41,077 bases of DNA from Streptomyces sp. A0642 (GCF_004795105.1 NZ_SSBL01000041.1:1-41077), one strand, 5' to 3'; shown: positions 29,917 to 37,598, counted from the first letter of the stretch. Translations and numbers: made by a program. The notes: generated by a model from the letters alone, not told the origin.

Positions 29917-31074
29917 TCAGCGCAGCCCGGTCGGCCGGTCCAGCGCCGCCTGGATGAGCCGGTCCACCAGCTGCGGGTAGCTGACGCCGCTCTCCTGCCA
30001 CATGCGCGGGTACATGGAGATCGGGGTGAACCCCGGCAGGGTGTTGATCTCGTTGATGACGAAGCCGCCGTCCTCGGTGAGGAAGAAGTCGGCGCGCACC
30101 AGCCCCTCGCAGGAGGCGGCCTCGAAGGCCTCGACCGCGAGCCGCTGGACCTCGGCGGTCTCCTCGGCGGTGAGCGGGGCGGGCACGATGCCGGACGCCG
30201 CGTCGATGTACTTGGCCTCGAAGTCGTAGAAGTCGTGCGAGGTGACCGGCGGGATCTCGGCGGGCACGCTGGCGCGCGGACCGTCCTCGAACTCCAGCAC
30301 CCCGCACTCGATCTCGCGGCCCCGCAGCAGCGACTCCACCAGGAACTTGGGGTCGTGGCGGCGCGCCTCCTCGATCGCCTCGTCGAGCCCGGAGACGTCG
30401 TCGACCTTGGTGATGCCGATGGACGAGCCGGCCCGGGCGGGCTTGATGAAGAGCGGCCAGCCGTGCTCGCCGGCGAAGTCGGTGATGCGCTTGCGGGCGC
30501 CCTGCGGGTCGTTGTCCCACTCGCGGGGGCGCACGACCACGTACGGGCCGACGGGGAGGCCGAAGGAGGTGAAGACGCGCTTCATGTACTCCTTGTCCTG
30601 GCCGACGGCGGAGGCGAGGACGCCGGCGCCGACGTACGGCACGCCCGAGAGCTCCAGGAGACCCTGGAGCGTGCCGTCCTCCCCGTAGGGACCGTGCAGG
30701 ACGGGGAAGACGACGTCGACCTCGCCGAGCGCCTTGGGGACCGACCCGGGCTCGCTGTAGACCACTTCACGGCTGCCGGGATCCACGGAGAGCACCACGC
30801 CGCCCTCCTCGGACTCGGCCAGCTGCGCCACGTCGGGCATCGTGCGGTCCGTGATGGCCATGCGTTCGGGTTCGTCGGCGGTGAGCGCCCAGCGGCCGTC
30901 CGTCGTGATGCCGATCGGCAGGACGTCGTACTTGGTCCGGTCGATCGCGTTCAGGACCGCACCGGCCGTGACCACCGAAATGCCGTGTTCGGAACTGCGG
31001 CCGCCGAACACGACGGCCACACGCGGCTTGCGGAGCTGCTGCTCCGTGCTCTGGGGGAGGTTCTCGCTGCTCAT
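29917..31074 (-). CDS. ddlA: D-alanine--D-alanine ligase
   Basis: The 385-residue ATP-grasp enzyme makes D-Ala-D-Ala for peptidoglycan. It has VAVVFGGRSSEHGIS (residues 19-33, with the catalytic Glu29), VFPVLHGPYGEDGTLQGLLEL, KPARAGSSIGITKVDD, RADFFLTEDGGFVINEINTLPGFTPISMYP (metal-binding Glu/Asn and the omega loop), and YPQLVDRLI near the end. The loop SHDFYDFEAKYID carries the Tyr expected for D-Ala-D-Ala rather than a D-Ala-D-Lac enzyme. The ATG at 31074 lies 9 nt after a TACGCT -10, so the leader is very short. It stands alone, with gpsA 255 bp upstream. Confidence 0.96.
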   Translation of the reverse strand: MSSENLPQSTEQQLRKPRVAVVFGGRSSEHGISVVTAGAVLNAIDRTKYDVLPIGITTDGRWALTADEPERMAITDRTMPDVAQLAESEEGGVVLSVDPGSREVVYSEPGSVPKALGEVDVVFPVLHGPYGEDGTLQGLLELSGVPYVGAGVLASAVGQDKEYMKRVFTSFGLPVGPYVVVRPREWDNDPQGARKRITDFAGEHGWPLFIKPARAGSSIGITKVDDVSGLDEAIEEARRHDPKFLVESLLRGREIECGVLEFEDGPRASVPAEIPPVTSHDFYDFEAKYIDAASGIVPAPLTAEETAEVQRLAVEAFEAASCEGLVRADFFLTEDGGFVINEINTLPGFTPISMYPRMWQESGVSYPQLVDRLIQAALDRPTGLR

Positions 31075-31083
31075 ATCGCGATG

Positions 31084-31112
31084 AGCGTACCTGCTGGTAC
31101 AGATTGCGTCAG
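31084..31112 (-). promoter_or_regulatory. Candidate ddlA promoter
   Basis: On the minus strand CTGACG (31107-31112) and TACGCT (31084-31089) are separated by 17 nt, close to the Streptomyces vegetative consensus. The -10 ends 9 nt before the ATG. Confidence 0.65.
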
Positions 31113-31152
31113 CGCGGCCGGGGCCGTCCGGGGCCGAACGGGTCAGCTGCCC

Positions 31153-31182
31153 GGGACCGGCCGGCCCCGCGACCCCGGTCCC
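31153..31182 (-). terminator. Possible terminator downstream of gpsA
   Basis: GGGACCGG (31153-31160) pairs with CCGGTCCC (31175-31182). It lies about 150 nt after gpsA and upstream of the ddlA promoter. No U-tract is present. Confidence 0.4.
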
Positions 31183-31329
31183 ATGTGCCGGTCGGTTCAG
31201 GGCCTTTCGTCCGGATCGCGCCGGGTCGGGGAGGGGGCTCCGGTGCGTGCGGCCGCACGGCGACCGACGACAACGCGGCAGATGTGCGTGCCCGACCCCG
31301 CGCGCCCGGCATGACCCGGTCGAGAGGCC

Positions 31330-32340
31330 CTAACTCCGTTCGGCCTTGGCGCTGCGCGACATCAGCTCCTTGAGCGCCACCAGGGGCGGCTTGCCCTCGT
31401 GCACGATGCCGACGACCGTCTCGGTGAGGGGCATCTCGACGTCGTGCCGACGGGCCAGGTCGAGCACCGATTCGCACGACTTGACGCCCTCGGCGGTCTG
31501 CTTGGTGACGGCGATGGTCTCCTGGAGCGTCATGCCGCGGCCGAGGTTGGTTCCGAAGGTGTGGTTGCGCGAGAGCGGCGACGAGCAGGTCGCCACCAGG
31601 TCGCCGAGGCCCGCCAGACCGGAGAAGGTCAGCGGATCGGCGCCCATGGCCACGCCCAGCCGGATGGTCTCCGCGAGGCCGCGCGTGATGAGCGAGCCCT
31701 TGGTGTTGTCGCCGAGGCCCATGCCGTCGGCGATGCCGACGGCCAGCCCGATGACGTTCTTGACGGCGCCCCCGAGCTCGCAGCCGACGACGTCGGTGCT
31801 GGTGTAGGGGCGGAAGTACGGGGTGTGGCAGGCGGCCTGGAGGCGGCGCGCGACGGACTCGTCCCGGCAGGCGACGACGGCCGCGGCGGGGCGGCGTTCG
31901 GCGATCTCCTTGGCGAGGTTGGGACCGGTGACGACGGCGATCCGGTCGGCGGAGATCTTCGTGACGTCCTCGATGACCTCGCTCATCCGCTTCGCGGTGC
32001 CGAGTTCGACGCCCTTCATCAGCGAGACCAGGACCGTCTGCGGCTCCAGGTGCGGGGCCCAGCCGGCGAGGTTGGCGCGCAGCGTCTGGGACGGCACGGC
32101 GAGCACCGCGAAGTCGGCGCCGCGCAGTGCTTCGGCGGCGTCCGTCGTGGCCCGGACCGAGGCCGGGAGTTCGATGCCCGGCAGGTAGTCGGGGTTGGTG
32201 CGGGTGGTGTTGACGGCGTCGGCGATCTCGGCCCGGCGTCCCCAGAGGGTGACCTCACAGCCGGCGTCGGCGAGGACCATGGCGAAGGCCGTACCCCATG
32301 AGCCGGTTCCGAAGACGGCTGCCTTTACGGGGTGCGTCAC
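31330..32340 (-). CDS. gpsA: Glycerol-3-phosphate dehydrogenase [NAD(P)+]
   Basis: This 336-residue enzyme makes sn-glycerol 3-phosphate for phospholipids. The Rossmann motif is VFGTGSWGTAFA (Gly11, Gly13, Gly16). Others are VLAVPSQTLRANL, VTGPNLAKEIAERRPAAAVVA, the catalytic Lys194 in GGAVKNVIGLAVGIADGMGLGDN, and SGLAGLGDLVATCSSPLSRNHTFG. The start is GTG at 32340, overlapping the plsC stop in GTGA, so translation is coupled. With plsC it forms a two-gene unit supplying glycerol phosphate and acylating it. The open frame continues upstream through plsC in another frame, which is only shadow. Confidence 0.96.
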   Translation of the reverse strand: MTHPVKAAVFGTGSWGTAFAMVLADAGCEVTLWGRRAEIADAVNTTRTNPDYLPGIELPASVRATTDAAEALRGADFAVLAVPSQTLRANLAGWAPHLEPQTVLVSLMKGVELGTAKRMSEVIEDVTKISADRIAVVTGPNLAKEIAERRPAAAVVACRDESVARRLQAACHTPYFRPYTSTDVVGCELGGAVKNVIGLAVGIADGMGLGDNTKGSLITRGLAETIRLGVAMGADPLTFSGLAGLGDLVATCSSPLSRNHTFGTNLGRGMTLQETIAVTKQTAEGVKSCESVLDLARRHDVEMPLTETVVGIVHEGKPPLVALKELMSRSAKAERS

Positions 32341-33089
32341 TTGGTTCCCTCTCCTTCGGCCTTGCGCCGTTGTTCCGCACGGGCCTTGCGGTGGTCGTAC
32401 AACCCGGCGGGGGCCGGCAGCCCCCGTACGTCGGCCAGCTGCTCGGTGATCGCGCGCATGATGACCTCGGTCGCCTCGCGCAGCACGTCGGGCGTCGGCT
32501 CCTTGCCGTAGAACCGTGAGAGGTCGACGGGCGGACCGGCCTGGACCTGGAGGGTCTTGCGGGGGAAGAGCCGCAGCTTCCTGTCCTTCGCATAGGGCGG
32601 CATCGCCAGGTTGGCGCCCCACTGGGCGACCGGGATGACCGGGGCCCTGGTCATCAACGCGACGCGGGCGGCCCCGGTCTTGCCGGCCATCGGCCACATC
32701 TCGGGGTCGCGGGTGAGGGTTCCCTCGGGATAGAAGGCGACGCACTCGCCCCGCTCGATGGCGTCCACGGCGGCCCGGAAGGCGTCCAGCGCGTTCGTCG
32801 TCTCGCGGTACACGGGGATCTGCCCGGTGCCGCGCAGCATCATTCCGACGAAGGGGGTCTTGAAGAGGCCCGCCTTGGCGAGGAGCCGCGGTACGCGTCC
32901 GGTGTTGTACTGGAAGTGCCCGTACGAAAGCGGGTCGAGGTAGGAGTTGTGATTGACCGCGGTGATGAATCCGCCGTCGGCCGGAATGTGTTCCATTCCC
33001 CGCCAGTCGCGCTTGAACAGAATCACCAGCGGCGGCTTCGCGATGACCGCTGCCAGGCGGTACCAGAAGCCGATTCTGCGGCGGGACAC
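32337..33089 (-). CDS. plsC: 1-acyl-sn-glycerol-3-phosphate acyltransferase
   Basis: This 250-residue enzyme adds the second acyl chain to lysophosphatidate at the inner membrane. The acyltransferase motif I is NHNSYLD (46-52, His47 and Asp52), motif III is AFYPEGTLTRDPEM, and motif II includes the VPRLLAKAGLFKTPFVGMML region. A short N-terminal hydrophobic helix (residues 9-25) may anchor it. The tail is Lys/Arg/Glu-rich. The GTG at 33089 has AGGAAGG 7 nt upstream. It is the first gene of a plsC-gpsA operon. Two 11-bp direct repeats lie at 33123-33144 in the upstream region beside a TTGACC word. Confidence 0.93.
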   Translation of the reverse strand: MSRRRIGFWYRLAAVIAKPPLVILFKRDWRGMEHIPADGGFITAVNHNSYLDPLSYGHFQYNTGRVPRLLAKAGLFKTPFVGMMLRGTGQIPVYRETTNALDAFRAAVDAIERGECVAFYPEGTLTRDPEMWPMAGKTGAARVALMTRAPVIPVAQWGANLAMPPYAKDRKLRLFPRKTLQVQAGPPVDLSRFYGKEPTPDVLREATEVIMRAITEQLADVRGLPAPAGLYDHRKARAEQRRKAEGEGTK

Positions 33090-33250
33090 TCGGACACCTT
33101 CCTGTATGGCCTGCTGGAGGAGCCGACTGCCGACCGACTACCGACGGTCAAGTCTGGCCCCAGGCCCCTGCTCTGTCGAGGAACACCGTACGCCTCGCCC
33201 CGGGGACCGACCCTCCGGGTTGTCGCACCGGCAGGCGAGAATAGGCGGCC

Positions 33251-33934
33251 ATGCGCATCGAGGGGGAGACCGCCACGAACACCGACCCGACCGGTCCCTG
33301 GTCCCTGGTCGTCCCGTTGAAGCCCTTGGCGCTGGCGAAGAGCAGGCTGGCGCCCGCTTCCGGCGCCCTGTTGCGGCCGCGGCTCGCCCTGGCGTTCGCC
33401 CGGGACACCGTGTCCGCCGCGCTGTCCTGCCCGGAGGTCGCCGATGTGGTGGTCGTCACGGACGACGCGGCGGCGGGGGCGGCGCTGGCGGCCCTGGGGG
33501 CCCTGGTCGTGGCCGATACCCCGGCCGCCGGGCTCAACGCCGCCCTCGCACACGGTGAGCGGGTCACCCGGTCGCGCCGGCCGGGGGCGGCGGTCGCCGC
33601 GCTCAACGCCGATCTGCCCGCTCTGCGGCCGGCGGAATTGTCCCGCGTACTCGAATTTTCGGCCGCTTTTCCCCGGACTTTCGTGACCGATTCCGCGGGA
33701 ATCGGAACGACATTTCTCGCCGCTGGGCCGGGAGTGGAATTGCGTCCCGCTTTCGGCGGCCCGTCCAGGGCCCGGCATCTCGCGTCGGGGGCGGTGGAGG
33801 TCACGCTGGCCGGTATCGATTCGGTACGCCGGGACGTGGACACGGGCGACGACCTGCGGGCGGCGCTGGCGCTGGGCGTCGGCCCGTTCACGGCGGGGCG
33901 CTGGGCCGCGGGAGTGCGCGCGGCGGACCGATAG
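33251..33934 (+). CDS. cofC: 2-phospho-L-lactate / phosphoenolpyruvate guanylyltransferase (CofC/FbiD)
   Basis: This 227-residue enzyme activates the three-carbon unit of coenzyme F420 with GTP. It has SLVVPLKPLALAKSRLA at residues 18-34 (nucleotidyltransferase N terminus), VADVVVVTDD, AALNADLPALRPAEL (the metal-binding DLP motif), and FVTDSAGIGTTFLAAGPGVELRPAFGGPSRARHLASGA, which match CofC. In actinobacteria the substrate is thought to be phosphoenolpyruvate. A GAGAAT hexamer lies 8 nt before the ATG at 33251, so the start may be leaderless. It is followed after 9 nt by a small gene and is divergent from plsC. Confidence 0.9.
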   Translation: MRIEGETATNTDPTGPWSLVVPLKPLALAKSRLAPASGALLRPRLALAFARDTVSAALSCPEVADVVVVTDDAAAGAALAALGALVVADTPAAGLNAALAHGERVTRSRRPGAAVAALNADLPALRPAELSRVLEFSAAFPRTFVTDSAGIGTTFLAAGPGVELRPAFGGPSRARHLASGAVEVTLAGIDSVRRDVDTGDDLRAALALGVGPFTAGRWAAGVRAADR

Positions 33935-33937
33935 GCT
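33932..33937 (+). promoter_or_regulatory. -10 hexamer TAGGCT overlapping the cofC stop
   Basis: TAGGCT begins with the cofC stop codon TAG and ends 6 nt before the ATG of the 67-residue gene. It may allow independent leaderless expression of that gene. Confidence 0.4.
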
Positions 33938-33943
33938 GCCGCC

Positions 33944-34147
33944 ATGCAGGCGACCTCGTACACGTACGACCCCGAGACCCGCACCGGCAGCGTGCTGCTG
34001 GACGACGGCACCCCCGTGGACTTCGACGCCCCGGCCTTCGACGCCGGCGGCCTGCGGCTGCTGCGGCCGGGCCAGCGCGTGCGGATCGAGGGGCAGGGCG
34101 AGGGCGCCGGGCTCCGGATCACCCTGGTGACGCTGCAGACCTTCTGA
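33944..34147 (+). CDS. Small conserved protein of unknown function (67 residues)
   Basis: The product begins MQATSYTYDPETRTGSVLLDD and continues with GTPVDFDAPAFDAGGLRLLRPGQRVRIEGQGEGAGLRITLVTLQTF. It looks all-beta: the pattern of glycine turns and VRIEG/GLRITLVTL strands resembles a small OB or cold-shock-like barrel, but no RNP motif is present. It has no cysteine, no membrane segment and no signal peptide. It starts 9 nt after cofC and lacks a ribosome site. I do not recognise a named family. It may be cotranscribed with cofC or use its own -10. A strong terminator follows 28 nt after the stop. Confidence 0.7.
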   Translation: MQATSYTYDPETRTGSVLLDDGTPVDFDAPAFDAGGLRLLRPGQRVRIEGQGEGAGLRITLVTLQTF

Positions 34148-34175
34148 GCCCTCGCACGCCCCCGGAACAGCCCGC

Positions 34176-34205
34176 GGGCCGGGCTCCCCTCGGGGAGCCC
34201 GGCCC
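34176..34205. terminator. Bidirectional terminator, 67-residue gene / hupS
   Basis: A 14-bp perfect stem GGGCCGGGCTCCCC / GGGGAGCCCGGCCC around TC (functionally a CTCG loop). It lies between convergent genes. Confidence 0.9.
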
Positions 34206-34237
34206 GGCGCGTGTGAGGAGCCCTGCGGTTCCGGTCC

Positions 34238-34924
34238 TCACTTCTTGCGTGCAGTGGCCTTCTTCGCCGTGGTCGTGCGCGCGGTGGTCTTCTTCGCGGG
34301 CGCCTTCTTCGCCGTGGCCTTCTTGGCGGGCGCGGTCTTGCTCGCGGCGGCCTTCTTGGCGGGCGTGGCCTTCTTCGCCGCCGCCGGGGTGGCCTTCTTC
34401 GCGGCCGCCGGGGTCGCCTTCTTCGCGGCCCCCGTCGTCTTCTTCGCCGCCGCGGACGTCTTCGTCGGCGTGGCCTTCTTGGCGGTGGCGGTGGTCTTCT
34501 TCGCCGTCGCCGCGGTCTTCTTGGCGGTGGCGGCCTTCTTGGCGGTGGCCTTCTTCGCGGCGGCCTTGGCCGTCGTACGGGTGGAAGAACCGCCCGAGAG
34601 GCTTCCCTTGGGGGCCTTCTTCACGGCCACGTCGTTCTTGGGGAGCTTCTTCGATCCGCTCACCAGGTCCTTGAAGCCCTGACCCGCACGGAAGCGGGGC
34701 ACCGAGGTCTTCTTGACCCGTACGCGCTCACCCGTCTGCGGGTTGCGGGCGTAGCGGGCGGGGCGGTCGACCTTCTCGAACGAGCCGAAGCCGGTGACCG
34801 AAACCCGGTCACCTGCGACAACCGCACGAACGATCGCGTCGAGCACCGCGTCGACGGCGTCCGCGGCCTGCTGACGGCCGCCGACCTTGTCGGCAATCGC
34901 TTCTACGAGCTGCGCCTTGTTCAC
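34238..34924 (-). CDS. hupS: HU-family nucleoid protein HupS with Lys/Ala-rich tail
   Basis: This 228-residue protein joins a bacterial HU domain (residues 1-90; VSVTGFGSFEKVDRPARYARNPQTGERVRVKKTSVPRFRAGQGFKDLV) to a long histone H1-like basic tail (96-228). The tail is built of KKAT/PAAAKK units, including a near-perfect eight-residue repeat ATPAAAKK. Such two-domain HU proteins are actinobacterial; HupS in S. coelicolor is linked to spore nucleoid compaction. The GTG at 34924 has GGGGAAG just upstream. The DNA of the tail is highly repetitive and may vary in length between strains. It is monocistronic, with a possible stress-sigma promoter upstream. Confidence 0.95.
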   Translation of the reverse strand: MNKAQLVEAIADKVGGRQQAADAVDAVLDAIVRAVVAGDRVSVTGFGSFEKVDRPARYARNPQTGERVRVKKTSVPRFRAGQGFKDLVSGSKKLPKNDVAVKKAPKGSLSGGSSTRTTAKAAAKKATAKKAATAKKTAATAKKTTATAKKATPTKTSAAAKKTTGAAKKATPAAAKKATPAAAKKATPAKKAAASKTAPAKKATAKKAPAKKTTARTTTAKKATARKK

Positions 34925-34990
34925 GTCTTCCCCTTCGGAGACATTGCCCGAACGAAACTGTCCAGGCTTTTTCGCACGTTAGGCAGATAT

Positions 34991-35013
34991 ATACCGCAAA
35001 TCAAACACGAAAC
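34991..35013 (-). promoter_or_regulatory. Possible alternative-sigma promoter of hupS
   Basis: On the minus strand GTTT (35010-35013), 13 nt and CGGTAT (34991-34996) resemble the SigB/SigH-type GTTT-n14-16-GGGTAT pattern. The -10 area is unusually AT-rich (GGTATATATC). Spacing and sequence are imperfect. Confidence 0.35.
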
Positions 35014-35067
35014 GGGCTAATCACCCTAGTGCCGCAACGAAGTCGACCGCTGCGCAGTTCCGCAGAG

Positions 35068-35295
35068 TCAGTCACCTTCGGGGAATCGGCCCTCATCGAG
35101 GTCCTTCATCAACCGGTCCAGACGCCTTGCCGCATCCGGGAGATCGTGCTTCGCCGCGGCCGTGACGACCAGCAGCTTCCGGTTCAGCGCCATCCGTACG
35201 CCCTCCGGGACTTGCAGTGCACGCACTCGTGAGTGCGCTTCCTTCAATTGGTCGGCGACTTGGCCGTAAAGCTTGAGTTGGCTGTCGCGTTCCAT
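35068..35295 (-). CDS. Small conserved protein (75 residues)
   Basis: The product begins MERDSQLKLYGQVADQLKEAHSR and continues with VRALQVPEGVRMALNRKLLVVTAAAKHDLPDAARRLDRLMKDLDEGRFPEGD. It is mostly helical and charged. I believe it has homologues next to hupS and leuD in other Streptomyces, but I know no assigned function. I chose the ATG at 35295, which has CACAAT 6 nt upstream and no ribosome site, suggesting leaderless translation. The frame is open to 35346. A terminator at 35350-35383 separates it from leuD. Confidence 0.78.
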   Translation of the reverse strand: MERDSQLKLYGQVADQLKEAHSRVRALQVPEGVRMALNRKLLVVTAAAKHDLPDAARRLDRLMKDLDEGRFPEGD

Positions 35296-35301
35296 GCACC
35301 G

Positions 35302-35307
35302 ATTGTG
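35302..35307 (-). promoter_or_regulatory. -10-like CACAAT before the 75-residue gene
   Basis: On the minus strand CACAAT ends 6 nt before the ATG at 35295. The first base deviates from TANNNT. Confidence 0.35.
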
Positions 35308-35349
35308 CCATCTGGGGCGAGTTGTCGCCCGACGGGGTCTCAACAAGCG

Positions 35350-35383
35350 ACTGCGCCCCCTACCAGATGGCAGGGGGCGCAGT
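35350..35383 (-). terminator. leuCD terminator
   Basis: A 12-bp perfect stem ACTGCGCCCCCT / AGGGGGCGCAGT with a 10-nt loop lies 17 nt after the leuD stop. Confidence 0.85.
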
Positions 35384-35399
35384 ACGGGAAACGTGCTGC

Positions 35400-35993
35400 T
35401 CAGGCGTTAATTGTACGTGGCTTGTGGGCCGGCCTGGCCGCCTCGTAGGCCGCGATGTCCGCTTCGTTCTGAAGGGTGAGGCTGATGTCGTCCAGACCGT
35501 TCAGCAGCCGCCAGCGGGCGTTCTCGTCCAGCTCGAAGTCGGCGGTGATGCCCTCCGCGAGGACCTGCCGCTTCTCCAGGTCGACGGTGACCTCGGCCGT
35601 CGGGTCGGCCTCGGTCAGCTCCCAGAGGGCGTCGACGACCTTCTGGTCCAGGACCACGGTCAACAGCCCGTTCTTCAGCGAGTTGCCGCGGAAGATGTCG
35701 GCGAACCGGGAGGAGACGACCGTCTTGAAGCCGTAGTTCTGGAGGGCCCAGACGGCGTGCTCGCGGGACGACCCGGTGCCGAAGTCGGGGCCGGCCACCA
35801 GGACCGACGCGCCTTGGCGCTCCGGGCGGTTGAGGACGAAGTTCTCGTCCTTGCGCCAGGCCTCGAAGAGCCCGTCCTCGAAGCCGTCCCGGGTGACCTT
35901 CTTCAGCCAGTGGGCGGGGATGATCTGGTCGGTGTCGACGTTGCTGCGGCGCAGCGGGACGGCCCGGCCGGTGTGTGCGGTGAAAGCTTCCAT
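35400..35993 (-). CDS. leuD: 3-isopropylmalate dehydratase small subunit
   Basis: This 197-residue swivel-domain subunit works with LeuC to isomerise 2- to 3-isopropylmalate in leucine synthesis. Family motifs are RRSNVDTDQIIPAHWLKK, VLVAGPDFGTGSSREHAVWAL (substrate binding), ADIFRGNSLKNGLL and FELDENARWRLLNGLDDI. Length is standard. The ATG at 35993 lies 5 nt after the leuC stop, and its weak ribosome site overlaps the end of leuC, so coupling is likely. A strong terminator follows. Confidence 0.97.
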   Translation of the reverse strand: MEAFTAHTGRAVPLRRSNVDTDQIIPAHWLKKVTRDGFEDGLFEAWRKDENFVLNRPERQGASVLVAGPDFGTGSSREHAVWALQNYGFKTVVSSRFADIFRGNSLKNGLLTVVLDQKVVDALWELTEADPTAEVTVDLEKRQVLAEGITADFELDENARWRLLNGLDDISLTLQNEADIAAYEAARPAHKPRTINA

Positions 35994-35998
35994 GATTC

Positions 35999-37423
35999 TC
36001 AGACTCCGGCGGGCGTACGGACGTCGGACAGATCGGCCGGCGAGGCCAGATGACCCAGCACGGCGGTGGCGGCGGCGACCTGCGGGGAGACCAGGTGCGT
36101 ACGGCCGCCCTTGCCCTGCCGGCCCTCGAAGTTCCGGTTCGAGGTCGAGGCGGAGCGCTCGCCGGGGGCCAGCTGGTCGGGGTTCATGCCGAGGCACATC
36201 GAACAGCCCGCGTGCCGCCATTCGGCGCCGGCGGTGGTGAAGACCTTGTCCAGGCCCTCCTCCACGGCCTGCAGGGCGACCCGGACGGAGCCCGGGACGA
36301 CCAGCATCCGTACGCCGTCGGCGACCTTGCGGCCGTCCAGGATCGCGGCCGCGTTGCGCAGGTCCTCGATCCGCCCGTTGGTGCAGGAGCCCACGAAGAC
36401 GGTGTCGACGTTGATCTCGCGCAGCGGCTGCCCGGCGGTCAACCCCATGTACTCCAGGGCCTTTTCCGCGGCGTTGCGCTCCGAGGCGTCCTCGTACGAG
36501 GCGGGGTCGGGGACGTTCGCCGACAGCGGCGCGCCCTGGCCGGGGTTGGTGCCCCAGGTGACGAACGGCGCCAGCTCGGCGGCCTCGATGACCACCTCGG
36601 CGTCGAAGACCGCGTCGTCGTCCGTGCGCAGCGTCTTCCAGTACGCGACGGCCGTGTCCCAGTCCTCGCCCTGCGGGGCGTGGTCCCGGCCCTGCAGGTA
36701 GTCGAACGTGGTCTGGTCCGGAGCGATCATGCCCGCCCGCGCGCCGGCCTCGATCGACATGTTGCAGATGGTCATCCGGGCCTCCATCGAGAGCTTCTCG
36801 ATGGCGGAGCCGCGGTATTCGAGGATGTAGCCCTGGCCGCCGCCGGTGCCGATCCGGGCGATGATCGCGAGGATCAGGTCCTTGGCGGTGACGCTGTCGG
36901 GCAGTTCGCCGTCGATGGTGATGGCCATCGTCTTCGGGCGGGCCAGCGGCAGCGTCTGGGTGGCGAGCACGTGCTCGACCTGACTGGTGCCGATACCGAA
37001 CGCCAGGGCGCCGAACGCACCGTGCGTGGAGGTGTGGGAGTCGCCGCACACGACCGTGGTGCCGGGCTGGGTCAGGCCCAGCTGCGGGCCGACCACGTGC
37101 ACGACACCCTGCTCGACGTCACCCAGCGGGTGCAGCCGGACGCCGAACTCCGCGCAGTTCTTCCGCAGCGTCTCGAGCTGGGCGCGGGAGACCGGGTCGG
37201 CGATCGGCTTGTCGATGTCGAGGGTCGGAGTGTTGTGGTCCTCGGTGGCGATGGTGAGGTCGAGGCGCCGCACCGGGCGTCCGGCCTGCCGCAGACCGTC
37301 GAAGGCCTGCGGGCTGGTCACCTCGTGCAGCAGGTGCAGATCGATGTAGAGGAGGTCGGGCTCGCCTTCGGCGCGCCGGACGACATGGTCGTCCCAAACC
37401 TTCTCCGCGAGTGTCCTACCCAT
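35999..37423 (-). CDS. leuC: 3-isopropylmalate dehydratase large subunit
   Basis: This 474-residue aconitase-family subunit binds the 4Fe-4S cluster through Cys347 (VGSCTNGR), Cys407 and Cys410 (HAGCSMCLGMNPD). VVCGDSHTSTHGAFGALAFGIGTSQVEHVLATQTL at 125-159 is the aconitase signature. It acts with LeuD in leucine biosynthesis. The ATG at 37423 follows GGAGGG by 6 nt; a GC-rich hairpin abuts that ribosome site. The gene is divergent from ndgR, whose product regulates leuCD in Streptomyces, and a 21-bp palindrome lies between them. It forms the leuCD operon. Confidence 0.97.
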   Translation of the reverse strand: MGRTLAEKVWDDHVVRRAEGEPDLLYIDLHLLHEVTSPQAFDGLRQAGRPVRRLDLTIATEDHNTPTLDIDKPIADPVSRAQLETLRKNCAEFGVRLHPLGDVEQGVVHVVGPQLGLTQPGTTVVCGDSHTSTHGAFGALAFGIGTSQVEHVLATQTLPLARPKTMAITIDGELPDSVTAKDLILAIIARIGTGGGQGYILEYRGSAIEKLSMEARMTICNMSIEAGARAGMIAPDQTTFDYLQGRDHAPQGEDWDTAVAYWKTLRTDDDAVFDAEVVIEAAELAPFVTWGTNPGQGAPLSANVPDPASYEDASERNAAEKALEYMGLTAGQPLREINVDTVFVGSCTNGRIEDLRNAAAILDGRKVADGVRMLVVPGSVRVALQAVEEGLDKVFTTAGAEWRHAGCSMCLGMNPDQLAPGERSASTSNRNFEGRQGKGGRTHLVSPQVAAATAVLGHLASPADLSDVRTPAGV

Positions 37424-37435
37424 CGCTTTCCCTCC

Positions 37436-37455
37436 GGCCGGCGTCGTCGCCGGCC
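37436..37455 (-). promoter_or_regulatory. Hairpin abutting the leuC ribosome site
   Basis: On the minus strand GGCCGGCG-ACGA-CGCCGGCC forms an 8-bp perfect hairpin that ends exactly where GGAGGG (37430-37435) begins. It could influence translation or mark an attenuation structure. Confidence 0.45.
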
Positions 37456-37565
37456 CAACTAGAGATTCGGTGCGCCGCCGTCCGGCACCCCCGTGCGGGG
37501 CGGTGGCTACGGGCCGTTGTGGGGCCGCACGTACAGGTTCGCAACTTCCCTGGAAAATTGAACTT

Positions 37566-37586
37566 GCGTTTCACAGAGTGAGACGC
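37566..37586. promoter_or_regulatory. Candidate NdgR operator
   Basis: GCGTTTCAC-AGA-GTGAGACGC is a 21-bp palindrome with one mismatch, lying 12 bp before the ndgR start and between ndgR and leuC. IclR regulators bind such palindromes; NdgR/AreB is known to bind the leuC upstream region in Streptomyces. Confidence 0.65.
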
Positions 37587-37598
37587 GAGTATCGTCGT

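Noticed and set aside
32338..32745. N-terminal extension of gpsA through plsC, suggesting a fusion or frameshift
   Set aside because: The extension is another frame of plsC. gpsA has a normal GTG start coupled to the plsC stop.
37500..37545. A seven-codon leader ORF (GTG ... MRPHNGP) upstream of leuC
   Set aside because: It has no ribosome site and no leucine codons, so a leucine attenuator is not supported.
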